In this document: positions 16,661 through 25,344 of the stretch, one piece after another | How positions within the stretch are numbered: the stretch's first letter is position 1 | How the letters are laid out: every line of letters begins with the position of its first letter | Program-made: the position numbers and the translations under genes | Assembly (NCBI GenBank): GCA_045535815.1 | Contig: JAZSMJ010000014.1 | Coordinates: forward strand, 1 to 64,000 | Reading direction: 5' to 3' | Length of the DNA stretch: 64,000 nucleotides | From: JAZSMJ01 sp045535815 | Lineage (GTDB): Bacteria > Bacillota > Clostridia > Oscillospirales > CAG-272 | Notes under the pieces: model-generated | Told to the model about the DNA's origin: nothing | Database searches by the model: none | What the model saw: the letters and a program-made list of their open reading frames with translations, nothing else

Positions 16661-16709
16661 TTTTTATCCCCTTTAAACTTCATTGATATCTTTAGGCTAA
16701 GCCTGATGT

Positions 16710-17333
16710 TCATTTCGTATAGGTATTGTCCCAAATAACCTCCGGCTCCGGATATCCTTTATTTCTGCAAAGCATCAGACATATAGGCATTCCGAGCGGA
16801 ACGAGCAATGATATTATAAAATATTTGAGTGCTTTTTCCGGAACAGTTGATTCAAACAACTTGAAGTAGCATATAGACGCACATATTGTCCACGCGGTAG
16901 CCACTGCTATCATAGCTATAATAAATGTGTAAAGCACTATCATAAATGCAATAGCACCGGGAATAACATCTGCCTCCGTTATTGCTTGGTTATAAGCCAC
17001 CGTTATTGCAATAGAAACCGAATATACGATCAATGCAACTATCATCAAAAATGCCAAAGCCATTACTGCAATATTCATTGACAGCAATACGACGTTCCAC
17101 TTTCTTTTGATTCCCTTGCGCTCATCGTATTCTCTTGCAATGTTTCCTATTGCCCATGAATTAGCCACCGGTATCCATGCAAGCCAGGGATACCTGATCT
17201 GTCTCCTCTTGCCTATCGTATGTATAGCAAGCGATGACATTACGTAAGAAGCAATAGATATTCCGACAGCACAAAGCTCAATAATAAGGAATATAACAAT
17301 ACCTCCCAATCCAATAGCAACCACATCTCCCAT
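16710..17333 (-). CDS. Multi-pass membrane protein, unknown function
   Basis: 207-aa integral membrane protein with about five hydrophobic segments (about 7-35, 70-100, 105-130, 140-165, 175-195) and the conserved-looking cytoplasmic loop IRYPWLAWIPVANSWAIGNI. Similar small membrane proteins with a 'WLAWIPVAN' motif are frequent in Clostridia, but their role is unknown. AGGAGGATATATT precedes the start. Likely first gene of a two-gene unit with the lipoprotein at 16169. Confidence 0.75.
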   Translation of the reverse strand: MGDVVAIGLGGIVIFLIIELCAVGISIASYVMSSLAIHTIGKRRQIRYPWLAWIPVANSWAIGNIAREYDERKGIKRKWNVVLLSMNIAVMALAFLMIVALIVYSVSIAITVAYNQAITEADVIPGAIAFMIVLYTFIIAMIAVATAWTICASICYFKLFESTVPEKALKYFIISLLVPLGMPICLMLCRNKGYPEPEVIWDNTYTK

Positions 17334-17380
17334 AATATATCCTCCTTTTAAGTCATAACAAAATATGGCTTATTGATTTA

Positions 17381-17409
17381 ATTATAGCATAATTATATGC
17401 CTCGGTCAA
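17381..17409 (-). promoter_or_regulatory. Sigma-A promoter of the membrane protein-lipoprotein pair
   Basis: Minus-strand TTGACC, 17-bp spacer, TATAAT, about 48 bp upstream of the start at 17333. Confidence 0.75.
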
Positions 17410-17518
17410 CGATTTTTTGAGCATTGTTATATCATCTTGCATTTTTTTGCACCATTTGCTTTTTGATTGTATTTTATTAAATCTTATCAATATATCCAAA
17501 TGTTAAATTCGCTTACTC

Positions 17519-17547
17519 TTGACAATTTTTAACAAAAGGAGTATAAT
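17519..17547 (+). promoter_or_regulatory. Sigma-A promoter of the rnf operon
   Basis: Perfect consensus TTGACA and TATAAT with a 17-bp spacer. Transcription should begin about 70 bases before rnfC. Confidence 0.88.
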
Positions 17548-17623
17548 CTTATAGATAATACACTTTGCGATTTATGCGCAACATTTGTTGTATTTGCACA
17601 AAAAACACTAAAGGTATCTTCAT

Positions 17624-18943
17624 ATGACTTTCTTTCTTAACGGAATAAAAACACCTCACAGAAAAAACACGATAAATAAGCCAACCGTGCGTATGTCTGA
17701 CGCATCATCGGTAACTATTCCGATGGTTATGCATATAGGCAAGCCGGCTATTCCCACGGTTAAAGTGGGGGATACGGTTAAGGTTGGTACAAAAATTGCT
17801 CAGGCAGACGGAAGGTTATCGTCTAATATATATTCGAGTGTATCGGGAACAGTATCAAAATCTGTTGAATATTTGCTGTACAGCGGTGAGATAACAACGG
17901 CATTGGTAATTGAATCGGACGGAGAAATGACGGTTGATCCCACAATCTGCCCTCCTTCTGTCAACAGCAAGGAAGAGCTTATATCGGCACTTGCCGAAAG
18001 CGGTATCGTAGGTCTTGGCGGTGCAGGATTTCCGGTTCGCGTCAAGCTCGACGTTGACGTCGAGCGTATTGATTATCTTATCATAAACGGTGCCGAATGC
18101 GAGCCATACGTTACAAGCGATACCGTAACCATGCTTTCAAAGGCTGACGATATGTCCTATGCTTTGCGTGAGCTAAGTCGCCTTATGGGAATAAAAAACG
18201 TAATTATAGGAATTGAAAGCAACAAGAAAAACGCAATCACACGCATGCGTGAAATGGCGTCTTCGATAAACGAATGCTCCGTTAGTGTAAGGTCGCTTCC
18301 CGCAGTCTACCCACAGGGTGGAGAAAAGGTGCTGATCTATCACACCACAAAGCGTAAGGTTGCCTCCGGAAAACTTCCTATTGACGTTGGCTGTATAGTC
18401 CTCAACTGTACCACGCTTGCTTCCATAGGTGCATATCTTAAAACAGGTATGCCGCTTGTTGAAAAATGCGTTACGGTTGACGGAGGAGCAATAAAAAATC
18501 CTCAGAACGTAATAGCACCCATAGGCACTCATATCGAAGATCTGTTTGCCTTCTGCGGCGGTCTTACCGAGCAGCCCTCAAAAATTATTTCCGGTGGTCC
18601 TATGATGGGTATAACAATGCCCAACGCTTCATATCCGGTGATCAAAAATTCCAACGCTATCCTTGCGCTGACAGCCAAAGAGGCTAAGCTTCCCAAGGAG
18701 ACCGCTTGTATTCGTTGCGGTAGCTGCACGAACACCTGCCCATTTGGTCTTGCCCCTGCCTCCGTGGCTGCTGCTTATGAAAAAAACGATCCGGACGAGC
18801 TTAAGGCTCTTTCTGTTGAAACCTGTATGGAATGCGGCTGCTGCAGCTTCGTGTGTCCGGCAAACCGTCCCCTCGTACATATTAACAAGCTGTCCAAGAA
18901 GCTTCTGAGGGAATCACAGAAGAAGGAGGTAGCAAAACAGTGA
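17624..18943 (+). CDS. rnfC: Rnf complex subunit RnfC
   Basis: Peripheral subunit (439 aa) of the membrane-bound Rnf complex, which oxidises ferredoxin, reduces NAD+ and pumps Na+ or H+. It binds NADH/FMN and two [4Fe-4S] clusters. The N-terminal barrel-sandwich part has VKVGDTVKVGTKIAQADG; the flavin/NADH-binding part has GIVGLGGAGFPVRVKL and INGAECEPYVTSD. The C-terminal clusters are CIRCGSCTNTCP and CMECGCCSFVCP. First gene of the operon, with a weak AAAGG ribosome-binding site. Its stop overlaps the GTG start of rnfD (GTGA). Length is at the short end of clostridial RnfC proteins. Confidence 0.96.
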   Translation: MTFFLNGIKTPHRKNTINKPTVRMSDASSVTIPMVMHIGKPAIPTVKVGDTVKVGTKIAQADGRLSSNIYSSVSGTVSKSVEYLLYSGEITTALVIESDGEMTVDPTICPPSVNSKEELISALAESGIVGLGGAGFPVRVKLDVDVERIDYLIINGAECEPYVTSDTVTMLSKADDMSYALRELSRLMGIKNVIIGIESNKKNAITRMREMASSINECSVSVRSLPAVYPQGGEKVLIYHTTKRKVASGKLPIDVGCIVLNCTTLASIGAYLKTGMPLVEKCVTVDGGAIKNPQNVIAPIGTHIEDLFAFCGGLTEQPSKIISGGPMMGITMPNASYPVIKNSNAILALTAKEAKLPKETACIRCGSCTNTCPFGLAPASVAAAYEKNDPDELKALSVETCMECGCCSFVCPANRPLVHINKLSKKLLRESQKKEVAKQ

Positions 18944-19860
18944 CTTCTTTAACAAAACTAACGGTCTCTCCGCATATTCACAGCGGAAGATCGACGTCGG
19001 GTATTATGCGCGACGTTTTGATCTCGCTTCTTCCGGCTGCAATCGCAGGAATCGTGATTTTCGGCCTATGGTCTCTCTTACTTATATTTGTATGCATTGC
19101 AAGCTGTGTGCTGTTTGAAGCTCTTTTTAATATCATCACAAAAAAAGAACAGACAGTCGGTGATCTTTCAGCGGCAGTCACAGGACTTCTTCTTGCCTTG
19201 AATCTTCCCGCAAACACTCCGATCTGGCAGTGCGTTGTCGGGTCGTTCTTTGCAATTATCGTTGTAAAATGCATATTTGGCGGTATCGGTAATAACCTTG
19301 TCAATCCTGCCATAACCGCCCGTGTATTTATGCTGATTGCATTTGAATCGTTGGCAGTAGCATCATTTCCCGTTGATGCAGTTGCAGGCGCAACCCCGCT
19401 CGCTGCCGAAACGATGCCTTCACTAAAGGTATTATTTTTAGGGTATTACGGCGGAGCCATCGGTGAAACCTGCACGCTGGCTTTACTGATCGGCTTTGTT
19501 TATCTGTTGTGCCGTCGGGTTATCACCTGGCATATCCCCGTAGTATTTATTGGTACAGTATTCGCCTTCTCCTTCTTTATGGAAGGATTTGATGCACTTG
19601 CCGCACTATCATTTGTAATGGCAGGAAGTGTGTTTCTTGGCGCAATTTTTATGGCAACCGATTACGTTACCTCACCTTCTACGTCGTGGGGCAAGATTGT
19701 ATTTGCTCTCGGTGCGGGCTTGATCACCTCCGTTATGCGCTATTTCAGCGTTTATCCGGAGGGAGTATCGTTTGCAATACTGTTTATGAACATACTTACC
19801 CCATATATTGACATATGGACAAAGCATAAAGTATTTGCAAAAGGAGCGGTAAAAGCATGA
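18940..19860 (+). CDS. rnfD: Rnf complex subunit RnfD
   Basis: Membrane subunit of 306 aa with about nine helices, of the NqrB/RnfD family. It carries a covalently bound FMN on a Thr: the site is visible as VAGATPLA (about residue 150). It starts with GTG at 18940, overlapping the rnfC stop, and its own stop overlaps the rnfG start (ATGA), so all three are translationally coupled. Flavinylation would be done by the ApbE encoded at 23495. Confidence 0.95.
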   Translation: MTSLTKLTVSPHIHSGRSTSGIMRDVLISLLPAAIAGIVIFGLWSLLLIFVCIASCVLFEALFNIITKKEQTVGDLSAAVTGLLLALNLPANTPIWQCVVGSFFAIIVVKCIFGGIGNNLVNPAITARVFMLIAFESLAVASFPVDAVAGATPLAAETMPSLKVLFLGYYGGAIGETCTLALLIGFVYLLCRRVITWHIPVVFIGTVFAFSFFMEGFDALAALSFVMAGSVFLGAIFMATDYVTSPSTSWGKIVFALGAGLITSVMRYFSVYPEGVSFAILFMNILTPYIDIWTKHKVFAKGAVKA

Positions 19861-20396
19861 AGCAGAACGTCAAAAATCTTGCTGTGTTCGTTTGTATCTG
19901 CACAGTGATAACCCTTCTTTTAGCCATTACAAATTCAATCACTGAACCAATTATAGAGCAAAATCAAAGAGATGCGTCAAATAAAGCACTGCTCGAGGTC
20001 ATGCCCGAGGGCAAAGGCTTTGAAGCTGTGCCTTTAGCGTATTATGATCTGTCCTCAAACGTAACATACGTTTACCGCGAAACCTCCGGCAAAGGCTACG
20101 TAATCAAGCTGATCACTTCCGGATACGGAAGTGATATGGTCATTATGTGCGGTATCGACTCCAATTACATTGTCACCGGCGCTGTTTGTCTGTCTTCAAA
20201 TGAAACTTTGGGAAAAGAAAAGACGTACGGTGAAAGCTTTAAGGGTAAAGATCTTGCCGGTGTTGACACCGTTGATACCGTCAGCAGTGCCACAAAAACA
20301 ACGGCTGCATACAAAAATGCAATTAAAGATGCTATCAATACTGCAATCATTCTCGACAACACTGCATCACCGCGAATTTTGAAGGGAGGGGAATGA
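19857..20396 (+). CDS. rnfG: Rnf complex subunit RnfG
   Basis: 179-aa subunit with one N-terminal membrane helix (about 8-26) and an extracytoplasmic FMN-binding domain. The covalent FMN attachment motif S(S/G)AT is present as VSSATKTTAA near residue 145. The segment GYGSDMVIMCGID matches the family core. Slightly shorter than many RnfG proteins. It lies between coupled rnfD and rnfE; rnfE begins one base after its stop. Confidence 0.95.
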   Translation: MKQNVKNLAVFVCICTVITLLLAITNSITEPIIEQNQRDASNKALLEVMPEGKGFEAVPLAYYDLSSNVTYVYRETSGKGYVIKLITSGYGSDMVIMCGIDSNYIVTGAVCLSSNETLGKEKTYGESFKGKDLAGVDTVDTVSSATKTTAAYKNAIKDAINTAIILDNTASPRILKGGE

Positions 20397-20397
20397 A

Positions 20398-21084
20398 GTG
20401 AGTAAAAAGAGCTCTCTTTCCGTGCTCACAAACGGAATTTTAAAGGAAAATCCCGTTTTAGTTCTCATCCTTGGTACATGCCCCACTCTTGCAACAACTA
20501 CTACGGTAACGGGCGCACTTGGCATGGGTATTGCAGCATTATTGGTTTTGGTGTGCTCCAATATTTTTATTTCCATGCTCCGCAAGATAATTCCGGAAAG
20601 CATGCGTATACCCTGCTATATCGTAATCATAGCAGGATTCGTCACGATAGTTAAAATGCTCGTTCAGGCACATCTCCCCGATCTTTACGAAATGCTTGGA
20701 GTTTATCTCGATCTTATCACGGTAAACTGTATCATTTTAGGCCGTGCTGAAGTGTTTGCAAATAAAAATCCCGTTCTTGCCTCTGCACTTGACGGAATCG
20801 GGATGGGGCTTGGATTTACTATTGCTCTCGGAGCGATGGCAACAGTTCGAGAGGTATTTGGCACAGCCTCATTTGCAGGAATTTCCATTCCTTTTATGGA
20901 AGAATTCAAGATCGCATTTTTTGCAAAAGCGCCCGGCGGACTTGTTGTCTACGGATTACTTATCGCTCTTATTTACGTCATAACCAAGGGTAAATTTCCG
21001 AAGAAGACGTCATTTTCCTGCGAAGGATGTTCAAGGGCTGATGGCTGTGTGATCGGAGCTTGTTCAAAGAAGGGAGTTGAATGA
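20398..21084 (+). CDS. rnfE: Rnf complex subunit RnfE
   Basis: Integral membrane subunit (228 aa, six helices) of the RnfA/RnfE pair. Conserved parts are NPVLVLILGTCPTLATT at the N-terminus and LGVYLDLITVNCIILGRAEVFA in the middle; these Cys residues lie in the positions that hold the membrane [2Fe-2S] cluster between RnfA and RnfE. The start is a GTG with GGGAGGGGAATGAA upstream. The C-terminus has an additional Cys-rich tail, CEGCSRADGCVIGACSKK, after the last helix. Confidence 0.95.
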   Translation: MSKKSSLSVLTNGILKENPVLVLILGTCPTLATTTTVTGALGMGIAALLVLVCSNIFISMLRKIIPESMRIPCYIVIIAGFVTIVKMLVQAHLPDLYEMLGVYLDLITVNCIILGRAEVFANKNPVLASALDGIGMGLGFTIALGAMATVREVFGTASFAGISIPFMEEFKIAFFAKAPGGLVVYGLLIALIYVITKGKFPKKTSFSCEGCSRADGCVIGACSKKGVE

Positions 21085-21686
21085 TAATGCCGGATTTTAA
21101 AGTACTTATAGTTATTATGCTTTCGGCCGTATTTGTTGATAATTACGTGCTTTGCCGTTTTTTAGGCATTTGTCCCTTCCTCGGCGTTTCAAAAAAAATT
21201 GACCAGGCATCCGGTATGGGCATTGCAGTAACCGTCGTTATGATTTTGGCAACTGCGGTTACATGGCCAATTCAGCATTTGGTGCTTAACCCGCTTAACA
21301 TGAGATATTTACAGAATATCGTATTTATTTTAGTTATCGCAACCTTAGTGCAGATATTGGAAATGCTTTTAAAAAAGCTGTCGCCTTCTCTTTATAAGGG
21401 ACTCGGTGTATATCTTCCTCTTATCACCACAAACTGTGCTGTGCTCGGCGTAACCATCAACAATATACTCGACGGATATTCGTTTATCGAATCTATGGCA
21501 AGCACGATCGGCTGCGGACTCGGTTTTCTTTTGGCAATGGTGCTCTTCTCCGGTCTGCGTTCACGAATAAATGAAACAAAAATTCCTATGCCCTTCCGCG
21601 GTCTTGCGGTCACACTTATAGCCGCATCATTTATTTCACTTGCCTTTATGGGATTCAGCGGTGTTGTTGAAAACATTTTTGCTTGA
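21081..21686 (+). CDS. rnfA: Rnf complex subunit RnfA
   Basis: 201-aa membrane subunit with six helices, paralogous to RnfE and inserted in the opposite orientation. It keeps FVDNYVLCRFLGICPFLG at the N-terminus and LGVYLPLITTNCAVLG in the fourth helix, including the Cys residues expected to bind the shared [2Fe-2S] cluster. Its ATG overlaps the rnfE stop codon (ATGA). Confidence 0.96.
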   Translation: MIMPDFKVLIVIMLSAVFVDNYVLCRFLGICPFLGVSKKIDQASGMGIAVTVVMILATAVTWPIQHLVLNPLNMRYLQNIVFILVIATLVQILEMLLKKLSPSLYKGLGVYLPLITTNCAVLGVTINNILDGYSFIESMASTIGCGLGFLLAMVLFSGLRSRINETKIPMPFRGLAVTLIAASFISLAFMGFSGVVENIFA

Positions 21687-21697
21687 CAGGTGACGAT

Positions 21698-22531
21698 ATG
21701 GAAATTTTAACCGCATTTATTTTTATGCTTGCCGTATCATTGGCAGCTGGACTTTTACTTATCGTTTTCTCGCATATTTTCGCTGTACAGACAGATCCTT
21801 TGAAAAAAGCTGTGCGTGAATGCTTGCCCGGCATCAATTGCGGCGCTTGCGGATACAAGGGCTGCGATGATTACGCAAACGCATTGATCGAAGACGCAGT
21901 CAAGCCCAACCTTTGCGTGCCCGGCACGCAGAAGACTGCCGACAGCATAAGTGAAATACTTGGAATTGAAAAAATTCAGATAAAGGACGTTGTTGCCTAT
22001 ATTGCATGCAACGGAAGCTGCGAGGCTACCTCTTCAACTGCAATCTACGAGGGTGTGACAAGCTGTCATGCGGCTTCTATGCTTTACGGCGGAACAAACT
22101 CCTGCCGATACGGATGCCTTGGATTCGGAGACTGCGCTATAGCCTGTCCTTCTGATGCCATATACATTGCAAGCGGCATTGCTCACGTTGATACGTCACG
22201 CTGTGTCGGCTGTGAAATATGTAAAAACGTCTGCCCAAAACAGATAATAGTTATGCTCCCTCAACTGTCTGACGTTGCCGTTAAGTGCCAAAATAAGCAA
22301 AGCGGTGCTCTTGCCCGAAAGGCTTGTAAGAATGCCTGCATCGCCTGCAAAAAGTGCGAAAAGGCTTGTCCGAGCGGTGCGATTACCGTAAAGGACAATC
22401 TTGCTAAGATCGATTACAGCGCATGCAACGGTTGTACTCTATGCGTTGACGTATGCCCGACCGGATGTCTGAAAAAAGTTAGGTTTTATGATCTTCCCGA
22501 AGATTATAGTGCCAAAGAGCTGAGCGAATAA
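21698..22531 (+). CDS. rnfB: Rnf complex subunit RnfB (ferredoxin-type)
   Basis: 277-aa iron-sulfur subunit that takes electrons from ferredoxin. It has one N-terminal membrane helix (about 1-25). An NQR/Fer4-type cluster domain follows (CLPGINCGACGYKGCDDYA with a later Cys). Four [4Fe-4S] ferredoxin motifs come next (CRYGCLGFGDCAIACP, CVGCEICKNVCP, CIACKKCEKACP, CNGCTLCVDVCP). A TTG at 21683 could start the frame, but the ATG at 21698 has AGGTGA six bases upstream and is preferred. Last true subunit of the complex. Confidence 0.95.
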   Translation: MEILTAFIFMLAVSLAAGLLLIVFSHIFAVQTDPLKKAVRECLPGINCGACGYKGCDDYANALIEDAVKPNLCVPGTQKTADSISEILGIEKIQIKDVVAYIACNGSCEATSSTAIYEGVTSCHAASMLYGGTNSCRYGCLGFGDCAIACPSDAIYIASGIAHVDTSRCVGCEICKNVCPKQIIVMLPQLSDVAVKCQNKQSGALARKACKNACIACKKCEKACPSGAITVKDNLAKIDYSACNGCTLCVDVCPTGCLKKVRFYDLPEDYSAKELSE

Positions 22532-22532
22532 T

Positions 22533-22934
22533 ATGAAAGATAAAAATAGCACCGTAGGATCAAAATTAAGAAATGATCTGATATTCATTGCTGTACTCCT
22601 TCTGATATCGGCTGTAGGCTTTTTGTGTCTGTTGGTCTTTCGAGGCAAGGGTGATGTTGTCCGGGTTACCGTAAACGGAGAAGTATACAAGGTTTACTCT
22701 CTGTCGGAAAACATTACCGAGGATATTCTATCCGGAGAAAATGGCGAACAATTCAACCGCCTTGTCATTCAAGACGGACAAGCTTATATACAGAGTGCAA
22801 GTTGTCCCGATGGGATCTGTGTCGATCACCGACCGATCTCCAAAAGCGGTGAAAGTATCATTTGCCTGCCAAATAAAGTTGTTGTTACTGCTATTGCCGA
22901 TGAAAAAAACTACAGTCCTGACATAGTATCTTAG
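22533..22934 (+). CDS. NusG domain II-containing protein
   Basis: 133-aa protein with one N-terminal membrane helix (about 17-36) and an outer domain of the NusG_II family. The typical core is present: VVRVTVNGEVYKVYSLSEN, then SASCPDGICVDH and ICLPNKVVVTA. Such proteins are commonly encoded directly after rnfB and before a Gx transporter gene in Clostridia; the role is unknown, possibly related to flavin or cluster assembly of the complex. Two bases after the rnfB stop. It ends with TAG, showing that TAG is an ordinary stop codon here. Confidence 0.88.
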   Translation: MKDKNSTVGSKLRNDLIFIAVLLLISAVGFLCLLVFRGKGDVVRVTVNGEVYKVYSLSENITEDILSGENGEQFNRLVIQDGQAYIQSASCPDGICVDHRPISKSGESIICLPNKVVVTAIADEKNYSPDIVS

Positions 22935-22946
22935 AAAGGTCTCACT

Positions 22947-23441
22947 ATGAGCAAAAAAATAAATAAGTTGGCTTTACTGGGCATATGTACGGCACTTGCG
23001 TTGATATTGGCTTACATAGAGCTGCTTTTGCAACCGCTTTTCCCTGCTATACCGGGAATAAAAATGGGATTGCCTAACGTTATAATCATCTTTTTGCTAT
23101 ACAGAAGGGATGCTTTATCAGCATTTAGTGTGTCCCTTTTGCGTATAATCCTCTCAAGTATCCTTTTCGGTAATCCTGTTACGTTCTTATATAGCTTAAC
23201 GGGCGGTATACTCAGCCTAACCGTTATGACAGTTATTCGACGTATCAATTTGATGTCAACGGTAGGAGTAAGCGTTGCAGGCGGAGTCACGCATAATATC
23301 GGACAGGTACTGATAGCAAGTCTCCTGCTCGAAACGTCAGAGATCGGTTACTATCTCGTTGTGCTCACACTCGCAGGTACGATAGCAGGAATTTTTATCG
23401 GGCTATGCGGATCAATTCTGATAAAAAAGCTCCCGAAATAA
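22947..23441 (+). CDS. Gx transporter family protein (annotated as heptaprenyl diphosphate synthase component I)
   Basis: 164-aa membrane protein with about five helices. It belongs to the family often labelled heptaprenyl diphosphate synthase component I (HepS_I-like) or Gx transporter, which resembles ECF-transporter S components. Conserved parts are LALILAYIELLLQPLFPAIP, GIKMGLPNVIIIFLL and GGVTHNIGQVLIASLLL. No component II prenyl synthase is adjacent. Its constant pairing with rnf and NusG_II genes suggests a role in supplying a small cofactor or precursor (inference). AAAGG upstream of the ATG. Followed by the operon terminator. Confidence 0.85.
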   Translation: MSKKINKLALLGICTALALILAYIELLLQPLFPAIPGIKMGLPNVIIIFLLYRRDALSAFSVSLLRIILSSILFGNPVTFLYSLTGGILSLTVMTVIRRINLMSTVGVSVAGGVTHNIGQVLIASLLLETSEIGYYLVVLTLAGTIAGIFIGLCGSILIKKLPK

Positions 23442-23452
23442 CTTAATTAAGG

Positions 23453-23480
23453 AAAAAAAGGAGATTCTTCTCCTTTTTTG
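23453..23480 (+). terminator. Terminator after the rnf operon
   Basis: AAAAAAAGGAGA, a short loop and TCTCCTTTTTTG. It lies only 14 bp before the apbE start, and its 5' arm contains the only AGGAG near that gene. Confidence 0.8.
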
Positions 23481-23494
23481 TTTAACCCAAGATC

Positions 23495-24547
23495 ATGAAA
23501 CAACGAATTCAATGCATATCACTTATTCTATGTCTCTTTTTCATTTGCACAGCACTCTCTTCGTGCTCGCAAAAAATGACAAAAAACAAATATACTGCCT
23601 ATTCGATGGACTATTTTGATACGGTGATCACCATTGTAGGATATGAAAACACAAAACAAGAATTTGACGCTGTTGCGAATGAGATCATTGCACAGCTCAA
23701 AGAATATCATATGCTTTATTCTATTTATCACCGCTTTGAAGGTATGGAAACCCTCTGTACGATAAATGATATATATAACGGCGAGCATCGCACAACCGAA
23801 GTTGATAAGCGTATAATCGATATGCTTCTTTACGCAAAGGATATATACACAGCAACAGATGGCACCGTTAATATTGCTATGGGAAGCGTTCTCTCAATTT
23901 GGCATTCATACCGTGAAGAGGGCATAAATAATCCGTCAGAGGCTTCCCTGCCCCCTATGGATAAGCTTAGGACAGCCGCAGAGCATACCGATATAACAAA
24001 GATGATTATCGACGTTGATAATAACACCGTTACCCTAAACGATCCTCTGATGAAGCTTGACGTCGGCGCTATCGCAAAAGGATATGCAACCGAATGTGTC
24101 GCTCGCAGTATGGAAAAAATTGGGATCACGGGTTATATCCTGAACGTAGGCGGAAATATTCGTGCAATAGGATCAAAGCCCGACGGTGAATCCTGGACTG
24201 TGGGAATTGAAGATCCGCAGGGTGGAGACTATCTCGAATACCTTCAGCTGAATGGCTACTCGGTTGTGACAAGCGGCGCATACCAACGTTATTATTACGT
24301 TGACGAAAAGGCATATCATCATATTATTCATCCCGATACGCTTATGCCGGCGGAAAACTATGTTTCAGTATCGGTCATCTGTAAGGATTCGGGGCTTGGA
24401 GATGCTATGTCTACTGCGCTCTTTTGTCTGCCGCTCGATCAAGGAATTGCTCTTGTTGAATCATATCCCGATCTCGAGGCTATGTGGATAACCGAAGACG
24501 GCGAAAAAGCCGTATCGTCCGGTTGGGATGAGTTTGTAAAAAAATAA
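23495..24547 (+). CDS. apbE: FAD:protein FMN transferase ApbE
   Basis: 350-aa lipoprotein (signal peptide 1-22 with lipobox LSSC) of the ApbE family. It attaches FMN from FAD through a phosphoester bond to Thr residues of RnfD and RnfG outside the membrane. Motifs include YSMDYFDTVITIVGY at the N-terminus, KLDVGAIAKGYATE, ILNVGGNIRAIG and the C-terminal SVICKDSGLGDAMSTALFC with the catalytic Asp and Thr. No clear ribosome-binding site lies just upstream; the nearest AGGAG is inside the preceding terminator. Presence directly after rnf fits its function. Confidence 0.95.
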   Translation: MKQRIQCISLILCLFFICTALSSCSQKMTKNKYTAYSMDYFDTVITIVGYENTKQEFDAVANEIIAQLKEYHMLYSIYHRFEGMETLCTINDIYNGEHRTTEVDKRIIDMLLYAKDIYTATDGTVNIAMGSVLSIWHSYREEGINNPSEASLPPMDKLRTAAEHTDITKMIIDVDNNTVTLNDPLMKLDVGAIAKGYATECVARSMEKIGITGYILNVGGNIRAIGSKPDGESWTVGIEDPQGGDYLEYLQLNGYSVVTSGAYQRYYYVDEKAYHHIIHPDTLMPAENYVSVSVICKDSGLGDAMSTALFCLPLDQGIALVESYPDLEAMWITEDGEKAVSSGWDEFVKK

Positions 24548-24601
24548 AATCGCAGACAATGAAAAGGAAGCCTTCGTTTATCGAAGGCAACGGCCAAAAT
24601 T

Positions 24602-24985
24602 ATGATACAGAATTTTATAGCTCAATATAAGGACGTGCTCTATTTACTTGCCGAGTTTTCGTCCGGCACACTTGAACTTATAGGAATTATAATAATTATA
24701 ATTGGCTCTGTATATGCATTGATGCGTCTCATCAGCTCCATGCTGAAAAAGCAACAGTCCCATATCGTTGCTTCCCTTGGACGATCACTCGTGCTTGCAT
24801 TGGAATTTAAAATGGGTGCAGAGATCATAAAAACGGTCACCATTCACGATCTTGAAGAGCTGGCTATCCTGGGAGTGGTAATTGTCATTCGTGCCCTGCT
24901 CGCATTTATTATCCATTGGGAAATAAGGAGCGAAGAAAAGGAAAAGGATCTAAAGAGCAAAAACAAACCCGTTGAGGATTTGTAA
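24602..24985 (+). CDS. DUF1622 family membrane protein
   Basis: 127-aa protein with three predicted membrane segments (about 18-38, 58-75, 82-104) and a charged C-terminal tail (RSEEKEKDLKSKNK). The pattern LELIGIIIIIIGSVYALMRL, SLGRSLVLALEFKMGAEI and IVIRALLAFIIHWEI matches DUF1622, whose function is unknown. It follows apbE by 55 bp, an interval that holds a small hairpin (AAGCCTTCG/CGAAGGC). The link with the rnf locus may be incidental. Confidence 0.85.
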   Translation: MIQNFIAQYKDVLYLLAEFSSGTLELIGIIIIIIGSVYALMRLISSMLKKQQSHIVASLGRSLVLALEFKMGAEIIKTVTIHDLEELAILGVVIVIRALLAFIIHWEIRSEEKEKDLKSKNKPVEDL

Positions 24986-25137
24986 AATAAGATTTTAGAT
25001 TTCAAAAAAGCTGAATAGTTTCTGTAAGATGATTAAATACAATTATATATGTAATCACTACATCATTTACTACATCATTTCAAACGATTTATAGCATATC
25101 AAAGCATATCTAAACTACTAAACTGTTAAAAGCAACA

Positions 25138-25178
25138 AAAGCCTATAAACAGATGATTTTCAGCTGTTTATAGGCTTT
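25138..25178. terminator. Long hairpin, possible bidirectional terminator
   Basis: AAAGCCTATAAACAG and CTGTTTATAGGCTTT form a perfect 15-bp stem around an 11-nt loop, between DUF1622 and the GNAT gene. Confidence 0.6.
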
Positions 25179-25192
25179 AAGTATAGCTTGGG

Positions 25193-25240
25193 CTACAAAA
25201 GATATTTTCGGCTTTTTTGCGTATGAATTTGAACTCTTAC
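25193..25240 (+). repeat. Imperfect direct repeat, copy A
   Basis: Shares CTA.AAAA.GATATTTT, a T-rich stretch, then ATTTGAAC with copy B at 26016-26062, in the same orientation. The pair brackets the GNAT gene. Confidence 0.5.
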
Positions 25241-25344
25241 GGCTTTAGTGATAGAGCAAATCAATGGTGTTTGCAAATACCTTCCTTTTTAGTTGCCCAA
25301 TTGCTTCATAAAGTCCACCTCTTAAGAATGGCAAACGGGAATTT

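Larger units (their letters stand above)
24986..25344. other. Intergenic region
   Basis: AT-rich. It contains a long hairpin (25138-25178) and one copy of an imperfect repeat (25193-25240). Short repeats of TACATCATTT and GCATATC occur near 25060-25110. No gene seen. Confidence 0.5.

Noticed and set aside
24602..24985. DUF1622 gene as an Rnf subunit
   Set aside because: It follows apbE, but the family occurs widely apart from rnf; only proximity supports a link.
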